Below are positions 46,636 to 56,810 of a DNA stretch of 64,000 nt, one piece after another. Location of the stretch: assembly GCA_038093515.1 (NCBI GenBank), contig JBBPSI010000009.1:248001-312000 (forward strand), read 5' to 3'. Below the pieces are notes generated by a model that did not search any database, was not told the DNA's origin, and saw nothing but the letters and a program-made list of their open reading frames with translations. Both the position numbers and the translations under genes were made by a program. How positions within the stretch are numbered: the stretch's first letter is position 1; each line of letters opens with the position of its first letter. This DNA comes from Butyriboletus loyo. Its lineage: Eukaryota; Basidiomycota; Agaricomycetes; Boletales; Boletaceae.

Positions 46636-47314
46636 CCTCAAAGGCGAGATATTGAAATTAGTAACTCGGATTATCTGGCAGGCTTGGGTGAAAACCACCA
46701 TACCTAGTCCAGGACTTGGTGGGTGATGATTGTTAATTGCGAACTGGGTTGAGCATTCAGAAAGATGCACTGGCTCACAGGTTATGGCGCTAAGCCACGC
46801 TTAGGGAAGGTACGTGGTTGGGGAAAAGTGAAAGATAGTTAACTCTAAAGTCCAACGCAGCCAGCTGGGGAATGCCGGCTGATATATAAATTTGTCAGCG
46901 GCTTTTGCTCCAAACATCCTTTTCCGTGGTGTTCTCATAGATCGATCGGGGAGAACTTGGATCTGAGCTACCGTTGGGCCACCGTCATTGTGGAGGTGCT
47001 CATTAAGGAAGACCCGGGCGTCTGGTTTCAAGATTATCAAGATTATCAGTACTACAATCCATGACGGCGTCCAAGCGCCGGGCGCCAAAAGCCTGATCAA
47101 TTTTTTTGCCATATTGAAAACTGGAAACATTGGAGGCTCCGCACTCCGCTGGCATCATTTCTGAGATGTGCCGAGGCAGCAATGCTTGGGCGCCGAATTT
47201 CGGCTCACCTGCCCTACCGCACCTAAAATAAGACACGTGACTCCAGGATTTACACTCCGTTTGAACCGCTTGACGCGTCGCGTCGCGTCTTGGCGGCTCT
47301 CACAATCACAAAGG
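46636..47314. promoter_or_regulatory. Divergent promoter between the DUF262 gene and SMC2
   Basis: About 680 bp shared 5' region. It contains CACGTG at 47234-47239 and, close to the SMC2 start, ACGCGT at 47273-47278 within GACGCGTCGCGTCGCGTC. Open frames here (for example 46801-47130) look like chance. Confidence 0.5.
47273..47278. promoter_or_regulatory. MluI cell-cycle box (ACGCGT) upstream of SMC2
   Basis: Palindromic ACGCGT about 37 bp before the SMC2 ATG, followed by two further CGCGTC units. MBF-type factors bind ACGCGT and drive G1/S transcription in fungi. Function here is inferred. Confidence 0.5.
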
Positions 47315-50300
47315 ATGCGGATTGAAGAACTTGTACTGGAAGGCAAGTCATACAACCCAATTAAACTCTACTCTAACGTGATGATGTAGGATTTAAGTCC
47401 TATCCTGTGCGGACACAGATCACGGGATGGGATCCTTCGTTCAACGCAATCACCGGCTTGAACGGGTCGGGCAAGTCTAACATTCTAGACGCGATATGTT
47501 TTGTTCTTGGGATTACAAACATGGCTCAGGTAGCCAAGTTATTTCCTGAACATGCTTGGCCTAATTACCAGCCTTGTTTCTGTAGATGCGTGCGCAGAAC
47601 CAACAAGATCTTATTTACAAACGTGGACAAGCTGGTGTCACCAAAGCGAGCGTTACCATCGTCTTCGACAACTCAGATCGGGAGAAAAGTCCAGTGGGAT
47701 TAGAGGATTATAAACAGATCACAGTCACTCGCCAGGTCGGTTCCTCATTTCAAGGACCTGACCTTTACTAACCAATTAACGAGGATAGATTGCGCTCCCT
47801 AACATATCAAAATACCTGTTGAATGGGCACAAATCTACCCAGCAAACGGTTCAGAATCTTTTTCAAAGTGTCCAGTTGAACATCAACAATCCCAACTTCT
47901 TGATCATGCAGGGTCGTATAACCAAGGTCGGTCGTCTCCACGTTTCTACTGTGCGATTCTCTACATGAACCTCTCAGGTCCTTAACATGCGACCACAAGA
48001 AATTCTTGGTATGGTGGAGGAGGCGGCCGGTACTCGTATGTTCGAAGAGCGCAAGGACAAAGCCAAGAAGACAATGGACAAGAAGGATAAACGTGTCCAG
48101 GAGCTCAGCTCAATCCTTGTCGAGGAGATTTCGCCAAAGTTGGAGAAATTTCGTGCTGAGAAACGGCAGTTCCTCGCCTGGCAAAAGGAGCGAACAGAAC
48201 TCGAGCGAATTGGCCGTATACTGCGAGCATGGGACTGGACTGACGCTACGAGAAAAGTCAAGACGGTAGGGGAGGGTATCAAAGTCAAAGAAGCGGAGAA
48301 AGAGGCTGTGGATCAGCAAAGGGGAAAGCTGCTGAAGGAGTGCAAGGCGGCAGAGAAGATGTGGGAAGAAGTCAACGAGAAACGCGAAGCGGAACGAAAG
48401 AAGGGTGGGAAGCTGAAGAAGATGGAGGAAGTCGTCGCAGAGTTGGACAAAGAGCTCGAGAAATTCCGTACTCAGATCCAACTCGCAAACGGTAATATCG
48501 AAGAGGAGAAAAAGAGGGTCGCCACATCCCGGGACGAACTCCAAAACTTACGCGATTCACTTGAAGACAAGCGCGGTCAAGTCAACCAGCTCGAGAACGC
48601 CTATCAGAGCGTGAAGACTTCTCACGACGCAACTCAAGCCACCCTTGCTAACTCAGAGGAACTTCTTCAAACTCTCTTAACCGGCGTGTCAACGTCCAAC
48701 ACCGGGAATACTGGCGGGGGCTATTTAGGTCAAATTGCCGAGGCCAAGGGACGCCTGACACAGGCCGCCGCTGAGGAGGAGCAGAATCGTTTGAAGCTTT
48801 TGATGAACGAGAAGGAGTTGAAAGCGCTTGAGGCAAAATGGAAGGGCGTGGAGAAGGACGCACACCAGGGACAACAGAACCTCACCAGGATGAAAAGGGA
48901 ACTTGATCAGTTGAAATATCAATTGGCTGAATGTGGCTGGAGCGCTGAGCAACAACAACAATGCGATATCGAGTTGCGTACCGCCCGTGGTGTAGTCAAC
49001 GAACGGACAGAAGTAGGAGCAATCTTCGTAATGCTCCGTAGTTACTAACACCCAGTTGTAGGCGCGTGATGCTGTCAAACAGCGTCTCTCTAACCTGACC
49101 TTTGACTACACATCACCCTACCCTACTTTTGACCGCAGCAAAGTCAAAGGTCTTGTTGCCACTTTGACATCCGTCTCTCCCGAACACTCTAATAAGGCAA
49201 CAGCACTTGAGATCGCCGCGGGTGGCAAGTTATACAATGTCGTTGTCCAGGATGAACGCGTTGGCAAGGACCTTTTGCAAAATGGCAAGCTCAAGAAACG
49301 CGTGACGATCATACCTCTTAATAAAATCAACGCTTTCACGCTTTCCGCACAAGTATGTCCACATTTGATATGAATCCATCACTATTTCTGTTACCAACTT
49401 GTCTCACAAACTAAACAGAAACTGGCTCAAGTTGAACACCTCGCTCCTGGGAAGGCGAACGTCGCACTTTCGCTTATCGGTTACCCCGACGAGGTTGCTC
49501 GTGCTATGGCTTACGTGTTCGGCGACGCGATCATCTGCGCAGATGCTGAATCCGCTAATGCCGTTACCTTTGGTGCTAAGGTCCGCTCCGTAACGCTCAA
49601 TGGTGATGTCTACGATCCATCTGGAACACTCAGTGGTGGAGCACCACCTAGCGGAAGCGGTATGTTGTTGAGAGTTCGGGAACTGTTGGAAGCGGAGAAA
49701 AGATTGGATCAGGCGATGACTCGGCTTGCGGAATTAGAGAGGGGGGAAGGAGCAGGACGGGAAAGGAGAGAACGGTGGAAGAAACTCTCAAGGGATGTGG
49801 AGATCAAGGAACACGAACTTCGCTTGTTGGATGAACAAATTGGAGGAAGCAACGCTGCGAGGGTGAGAAAGGGGTTTCGTTTACCATATTGGGATAACCT
49901 GATGCATGACGTCTAGCTCGGCGCTGAGGTCGAATCTCACAAACAAGCCATTGTTGAGCTTCGAAATGCTGTTCAAGCCGCAAAGGACAAGCAAAAGGCT
50001 GCTGAAGAGGATGTTAAGAAACTAGAAAAGGATATGCACGAGTTCAAGGACAACAAAGAGGGCAAGATCAATGAGCTAAAAGTGAGACGCACGTGGATTT
50101 TTTGTATGGCCTCACTCACGACGCTTCATGTAGAGTGGAATCTCTAAGCAAAAGAGTGCGCTCCAAAAGCAAGCTGTCGTGGTGAAGACGCAGCAAAAGG
50201 AACACCAAACCGCGGTGTTGGAATTAGGTAGGTAAAACTCGCATCCTTTTACTCCATCTGATGTGCTTCCGCTTTTTAAGAGCAATTGGAAAATGATATC

Positions 50301-51684
50301 CAAGCCGCGGACGTTGCGATTCAAAATGCCCTTGCTCAAATCGACAAGATGCAGAAGGACGTTGGCAAGATTCAAGATAAGTTGGTTGATGTTGAGGTAT
50401 GTCGTACGCTGTTGCCAACATCATGTTTTTGAGTTGATTACCTTCGCGCAGGCCAAGCATGCCAAAGCAGAGGCAAGGTTGCAAGAAGAGCGCGTAACGT
50501 TGACTCAGTTCGACAACGAATTGAAAGAACTCGATGACGCCATAAAAATCAAGAAAAAGGGCATTTCGGATGCTGAGCTGAACGTGAAGCGACTGGAGCA
50601 TGAGATCAGCGCTCTGGAAAAGGACAAGGTCGTTCAGGCTGGATTCTTGGCGAATCTCGAGAAACAGTACGATTGGATTCGCGAGGAATGCCAGTAAGTT
50701 GTGCTACATCAGCCGTGTCGGTGGATCTCATAAACGCATACAGGTCATTTGGGAAGCCCGGCTCTCCATACGACTTCGACTCGTCTGATATTGGGGACCT
50801 GTCCCGCAGGGCGAATGAGTTGGAGACACGGCAACGTGGTATGAAGAAGAAGGTCAACCCCAAAGTCATGAGTATGATTGAAACGTAAGCACTGCACCGA
50901 ACTGTCGTGGTTACTACCTGCCGCCCTTTTGCTTACCTCTTTGGTACTAGTGTGGAGAAAAAGGAATCTGAGATCAAGAAGATGATGGCAACTGTATTAA
51001 AAGATAAACAAAAAATCGAGGAGACGATCGCAGAGCTTGATCGTTATAAGCGCGATGCCCTTCAGAAGACTTGGGAGAAGGTCGATGGGTAAGCTTGTTC
51101 CTTTCGTCACGCGGAATGAATTATCGATGTTCCACCCCGCAGAGACTTTGGTGCTATATTTGCCGAACTGTTACCTGGAAACTTCGCAAAGTTACAACCT
51201 CCAGAGGGGCAAGACCTAATGCAAGGCCTCGAAGTGAAGGTTCGACTTGGATCCGTGTGGAAGCAAAGCCTTACCGAACTTAGCGGCGGACAACGGTACG
51301 TCCTTGCTGATATAGTGTTCTATCAACTTCTTACAGAACTCTTAAACCAGTTCATTGATTGCACTATCTCTCATCATGGCCCTTCTCCAATTCAAGCCCG
51401 CTCCCATGTATATTTTGGATGAGATTGACGCGGCCCTTGACCTTTCACACACCCAACACATCGGTCAACTCTTCAAAAACCGGTTTAAAGGCTCGCAATT
51501 CATCGTCGTATCCCTAAAAGAGGGTCTTTTCACGAACGCCAATGTGTTATTCCGGACACGCTTCCGGGACGGCACATCCATTGTCGAACGGACGGTTGAT
51601 AGATCAGGGTCTTCGTTGTATCATAACGCACAACAAGCCGATGGGCAAGAAAGCGTTGGTACCCGGAGATCACGGCGGACGTAG
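47315..51684 (+). CDS. SMC2: Condensin subunit SMC2
   Basis: ATPase core of condensin, compacting chromosomes in mitosis. Seen: [20 protein letters not shown]; Walker [81 protein letters not shown]; a long coiled coil; the hinge ([57 protein letters not shown]); a second coiled coil; the ABC signature [20 protein letters not shown]; and Walker B/D-loop [20 protein letters not shown]. About 1,180 residues, the normal SMC2 size; [17 protein letters not shown] marks SMC2 rather than SMC4. The first intron (47343-47389) uses a GC donor (AAG|GCAAGT); reading through to the next GT would create a stop. More than ten introns. Stop at 51682-51684. Confidence 0.96.
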
Positions 51685-52153
51685 AGTTGCCTGGAGCTCG
51701 GGTGGGTGTATGGATTGCCTTCATGTTGCTTTATCCAATAGATCGATGGTGTAGGCTATAATATGTTGTGAGTATATCCCGTTGCTTGCTTTCGACTCTC
51801 ATCGGCCGCGTGAGGTTCTGGAGGCTTATAGCCATTTCAGAATGTTTATTGCTTCAAAAATTAGGGATATTTATTGAATCTGGGAAACTCTTGGACGGGC
51901 TTGTCTTGTTATACGAATGATACCGTTTATTTGCGAATACATCCTTTTCAGTAATTGGCAAGCTGCAGCCTGCGAACAACACAAAAAAGGAAGGTATGGT
52001 GATTTGTTCCCACGATTATGGGTGGCAAGAACAAGCCTCGTCAAGCAAGGTGACTTACAGCCATCTAGCGAAGCGAAAGTCTGTCGTTCCAAGATTTCAT
52101 TCTTTCAGCAGTCGGGACCCTTACAGGCATTCGTGCGCTGCCAAAGGCTTACT
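51685..52153. other. Spacer between SMC2 and the FCP1-like gene
   Basis: About 470 bp. A plus-strand open frame runs from 51917 into the next gene, but its first part is untypical, so I read it as 5' UTR. It holds the SMC2 3' end and the next promoter. Confidence 0.4.
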
Positions 52154-53864
52154 ATGTCACGCGATCGTCGACGTTGGGAGGGGCCTACTTCATCCCACTG
52201 GGAGCCGGGGTATGGTCGTTCTTGTGATGAATACAGCTGGAGACATTACTCGCCACCCACTGAACCTCTCCCAAGGAGGAGCTTCAACTATTGGCGGGAC
52301 GAAGCCGTGGCGCCGACTTCCTCTTACCCTCAGCGTTCATCCGGACGGCAGAATTCCAATGGGCAGTGGCGTGATGATAGTCGTTCATGGCATACCGAGT
52401 CTTCATATTCTAGACGCCAGCGTGATTCTGGACCTGCTCGCTATATGGACGATTTGGCACCACGGAGAGACAGGAGTCCACCTCACCGAAACCCTCCGCG
52501 CCAACACCACTCGACACATACCCCACCACCCTACATCCCTCGGCCTACATTTCGTGCAAGAAGTCCTGTAGAGTCTACTCCATCATTTCCGGGGCCTGTT
52601 TCGCCAGCCTTACCGCGGAAAACGTCAGCTCCACCAATCAAGTCTTCTCAGCCGCGCAAACCAAGCCCAGAATACCTTGCTCTTTCACAAGAGCCATCGG
52701 AGGTTTTGCAGGATCCCAGAGCAAACCGCAAGCTTCTTGTCCTTGATCTCAATGGCACCCTTCTCATCCGTTCTCCTCGTTCTCGAGCTTCGTCGCGACC
52801 ACAATTACGGCCTGTACAACCACGTCCGTATATGCAGTCTTTCCGACAGTATCTCTTTTGCCTGGAGACGAAGGCATGGCTGGCCACAATGGTGTGGTCG
52901 TCTGCACAGCCACACAGTGTAGATGATATGGTAGACAAAGTGTTCGGGGCCACCAAGAACGAGCTAAAAGCAGTATGGAATCGAAAGAGTCTCGGATTGT
53001 CGGAAGCGGAGTACCGTGAGTCTCCGTGTCTGATAAAATCTTTGGTCGAACATCACCCCCTATGGTTGATGGAACCGGTATCATACACGTGCCCTGACCG
53101 GCGTTTGTACTCTAGATCGGAAGTCGGTCACGACGAAGGACCTTACGAAGCCAAGTGACTTGCTTCCATCGGTCCTTAGACCTGAGAAGCTTGAGGGGCA
53201 TTCTGCGGTTCCATCACAATCTCACACTGTTCATTCGGCATTCGCAACACTTCTACTCGATGACTCCCCTCACAAGGCGGTACTTCAACCCTATAATCAC
53301 GTATGCATACCAGAGTATGACAGTACGAGGAGACAGCATGATCTGCGATCTTTTCTAGCCACGGTGGAACCTAAAGGAGGCAAGCAAAATAAGAAAGCAA
53401 AGCAGGAGAACCAGGTCAAGGCAGCTACTCATTCCACCGATCAAACGGTTCCAGGGCTATCGCCTAGAGGTGCTCTACCGGAATCTGCAGAGAAAGAACC
53501 ATACGATGCAAGTTTATTGGCTTTCATCGGTGTCCTTGATACCGTGAAGTTGCAGAGCAATGTTGCGGGGTGGATCCGCAAAGGTGGGTTGTGGGCTACA
53601 CAGGAGAGGGGGAAAGTTGGTGCGTTGGGTGTCAAACACTACAGCGTTATCAAGGCTGAGGATGGCAAGACAGTCTTGAACACTGTCGTGCCAACCGGTA
53701 ATGATACAAGCAGTATATCTGACCCCGCTGTGACACCGGAGCGGGCTCAATTGCAGACGAAGATGTGGTTCGACGACTCGTCGGTCATGGCTTACTGGGT
53801 TGCGCGAGGCCGAAGAGCCTTGATGGAACTGGGCATCCAAGTCGTCCATGGAGTGACGGGATAG
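52154..53864 (+). CDS. FCP1-homology (HAD-like) domain protein with disordered N-terminus
   Basis: Similar to fungal proteins carrying an FCP1/SCP-type HAD domain. Seen: a long Arg/Ser/Pro/Tyr-rich N-terminus (SRDRRRWEGPTSSHWEPG; SPPHRNPPRQHHSTHTPPPY), then RKLLVLDLNGTLLIRSPRSR as HAD motif I, RPYMQSFRQYLFCLETKAWL, ATMVWSSAQPHSVDDMVDKV (motif II region), and after a 100-nt intron (53016-53115) HRKSVTTKDLTKPSD. The C-terminal part has DSPHKAVLQPYNHVCIPEYD (HAD motif III/IV-like, with DDSPHKA) and SLLAFIGVLDTVKLQSNVAG. Motif I is D-L-N-G-T: the second Asp, usually the general acid/base in FCP1 phosphatases (DxDxT), is Asn. The protein may therefore be a weak enzyme or a binding module. About 535 residues. 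I took the ATG at 52154, where the Arg/Ser-rich region begins. Confidence 0.78.
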
Positions 53865-54783
53865 CTGCTGTTGAGGATTGTCCTCTTAGACCATTCAGAT
53901 GGTATGCTTCCCAAGATAATGATTAAAGATCGTATGACCATCGCCAGCTTTGTTTAGAACGGACGAAGTCGAGGCATGTGGGAGATCACGCATGCAGATC
54001 CGAGAAGGTTGAAGAATTCCTGCTCTATTTCTGCACCAGAACATAAGTACTTTCACAGTTGTGTTGCATAAACTATTACTGCTCGCCGGTCGGTTAACGT
54101 CACATAGTTGAAATTGTCAAACGTTTAGTGATATGCTCACTCACGAGTCCATGACGTGCGTTGAGTGTTATCAGACTCTTACGAAGGGTAGTGTATTTGG
54201 GAGTCACGTCAGCACTTCTTGGACCCAATCAGGCTCGAAGTTGGGCTCTGAGCTGAGTGCTGAGCAGTGGCTGGTTTAGATTCAGCTTAGTCCATTCTTT
54301 TGGAGGAAACCTGCTAATAATAAATGATTCACAGTGCCAATTTTACGTCCAACAGGTCCTGGAGGTTTTCAACCCATAGTTCCCTGATTAAATACGAACC
54401 CCCACTAACCGCCGTTGACATGTACTAACGTACCTCGCATGCTGCGGAGGATTTGTTCATCCAGTGTTCAGGAACTAGGCTATCATCCTCAGACTCCCAC
54501 CGTCAATCGACTCGGTCCTTTCGCCCGCATGGTGAGTACGATGCTCTATCGCCTGAAATTTGTCATATACCTACTCCGCTTACGGTTAATTATAGTCACA
54601 CTAGGCGAGAGGCGGCCGCTCCTAATGTTTTGCATTACTAAGAGCGTGTTCAAATTCTGACCACACAGAAAGTAGAGCATTTTTAGCACCGCCATGTGAA
54701 GATGTTTAAGACCCACTACGTAGCTGATTCCACGTACACGGCTGGCGTTGGACGAGTGTTTTCCCTGTACCAGGTTGCTCTCG
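53865..54783. other. Spacer upstream of the six-hairpin glycosidase gene
   Basis: About 920 bp of AT-rich sequence. No convincing coding frame, RNA or repeat seen. The stretch just before 54784 is open upstream of the ATG but has no other start. Confidence 0.4.
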
Positions 54784-56301
54784 ATGTTGGCCCGCGTCCC
54801 AAGATTCATCTGGGTTGTGGTCACGCTGTGGGTGACATCATCTACCCCTGTGGACGCGCAAGATCTTACCGACGTGCAAGTTTCTATCGTTGGTCAAAGA
54901 CTCGCAGAGGGGGCCAGCCACAGGCAAGTTTGCTCTCTCCTAGATCTGTCAACGTCTTCCTGAACATGTCCTCGAAGCTGGGAATATGGCACGCGTTCCG
55001 AGGTCCTCTTGGAGTACAATGCTTCGAGCTATTCTGTCCTTTCCTCTTCTGCAGTTCCTCCACCCCAACAGGTACCCTCTGACTTGACGAGTGCTCTGAG
55101 CGACGTATTTGCCATTGCACATACGATCGTTGCCAACCGTTCCATTTCGAACGGGAACATCACCGGTCCGCAACCACTCATCCAAGACTCGAGTGCCGGG
55201 GACCCGGCTAGCATCGGCGTTGCTGTTCTCCTTGCAAACTGGACCGGACAAGGCGCGTCGGACGGACTTGACTATTCAGGTGCCGCGCGAGACCAGCTCG
55301 AGTTCTTGTTTCAGAAAGTACCCAAGACCCAAGATGGTGCCATCTCCCATCGCATGGATCAAGTGCAACTATGGTACGCCACATGATCTTGTATGTGACG
55401 ACCAGACGTATGATCGTGCGTTGCGTTCATAGGAGCGATTCTGTGTACATGGTGCCACCCTTCCTGGCTTACTATGGCGTGACCACCCACAATATTTCGC
55501 TCTTGCAAGAAGCATACAACCAGATTAGCTTATATCGCAAATACCTACGAGATACAAACGCTAATAATCTATGGGAACACATACAGCTTGGTTCGTATGG
55601 GACCGATAACGGCCATTGGTCCTCAGGTGATGCTCCTCGGTCTGTCATCCTAAGTACACACTGATCAATTTGATAGGTAATGCGTGGGCAGCAGCGGGGA
55701 TGATCCGAGTCCTCGGAACGATCCAAAGGTCACAATACGCAGATTCACTCAAGCAGCAGCAGGAAGACCTCGCGTCTTGGGTCCAAGAGATCCACGATGG
55801 GATGTATCCTCATCTCGTACGTTCTCTCGTTTCAAATTAGAATTAATTTGACCATGAAATTCCCTCAAGGATTCCAGCGGACTGTTCCACAATTATGCAG
55901 ACAACGCGTCGACCTTCTTGGATGCGTCGTCCACGGCACTTGTCGCGAGTACCGTCTATCGCCTATCCCTTTTGTGGAGCGTTCACACATACATCCCACT
56001 GGCCGAGACCTCGAGGAAGTGTCTGTCAGCCCTCGCCAATACCTCTGAATCCGGCGGGTTGCTCCACTTTACCGCGGACGGGTGGTTGACGCCCGTCGTT
56101 AACCCTTACTCGTACCCCGATCTGGGTCAGGATAGTCCAGAGGGCCAAGCGTTTGTCATCGCTATGCAAGCTGCATGGCAGGACTGGGTCGCGGATGGTT
56201 CCAAAGGCGCCGGCGTGTCTCTGCGTAGCATAACGTTCAACGCGTACGTCTTGGTAGCTTCGTTGGTCGTTTTCAACCTCGTACTCTGGTCCTGGATTTA
56301 A
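54784..56301 (+). CDS. Six-hairpin glycosidase-like protein (GH88/GH105-like), secreted or membrane-anchored
   Basis: Predicted (alpha/alpha)6-barrel glycosidase, resembling unsaturated uronyl hydrolases; substrate unknown. Seen: a signal peptide MLARVPRFIWVVVTLWVTSS then VDAQDLTDVQVSIVGQRLAE; after splicing GASHSWEYGTRSEVLLEYNA; GVAVLLANWTGQGASDGLDY; ISHRMDQVQLWSDSVYMVPP with LAYYGV; WSSGNAWAAAGMIRVLGTIQ; DSSGLFHNYADNASTFLDAS with ALVASTVYRL; and a C-terminal hydrophobic helix FNAYVLVASLVVFNLVLWSW that may act as a transmembrane or GPI-type anchor. Many N-glycosylation sequons. About 410 residues. The first intron (54924-54977) begins with GC (CAG|GCAAGT). Five introns in all. Convergent with the GH89 gene. 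Confidence 0.75.
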
Positions 56302-56810
56302 GCATCGTCTTATCTGATGATATAGTGTGTTTGAATCGAGTGCGTGCTGTCGATGTGGCTTGTATATTCATTCGCTGCCTCGTGGCCAAACATGCAGATG
56401 GTCGCATGGAGACGGTGCGGTTCACCGTGTTGGAGTTATATCACTCTGTTCTCACGACGCGTGGCCTCGCTACTTCCTTCCAGTCTCGTACATAGTCGAC
56501 TGGAGGACTTACTTGTCCATTTATCTAGTTCATGCTCACTCACACACCATGGTTACCAGACCGTGGTTACCATGGTGTGCACTAACACCAAATTCACATG
56601 CCAGGGGTTTCGTGTGTGTCTTCCAACAACGCCGATACATTATGTTCGCACTGACATGATCGTACCCGACCGCCTCCCGGGCCTCTCATTTCCGAGGGAA
56701 ACCCAAAGCTGATCCTCAAGCGAGTTACGGTGAGTAAATGACAATTGGCATTATGAGCATTCACAGAACTCGCCAAGACCCTGTTGGGCTGTACATCGCT
56801 GTGGATTTAC
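56302..56810. other. Convergent 3' spacer between the two glycosidase genes
   Basis: About 510 bp. It contains an inverted repeat at 56544-56580 and otherwise short chance frames. Likely two 3' UTRs. Confidence 0.45.
56544..56580. repeat. Near-perfect inverted repeat (hairpin)
   Basis: CACACCATGGTTACCA and TGGTTACCATGGTGTG can pair around a short loop with one mismatched position. It lies between two convergent 3' ends. Confidence 0.65.

Noticed and set aside
46801..47130. Minus-strand 109-codon frame in the DUF262/SMC2 spacer
   Set aside because: No recognisable domain and it lies in a shared promoter.
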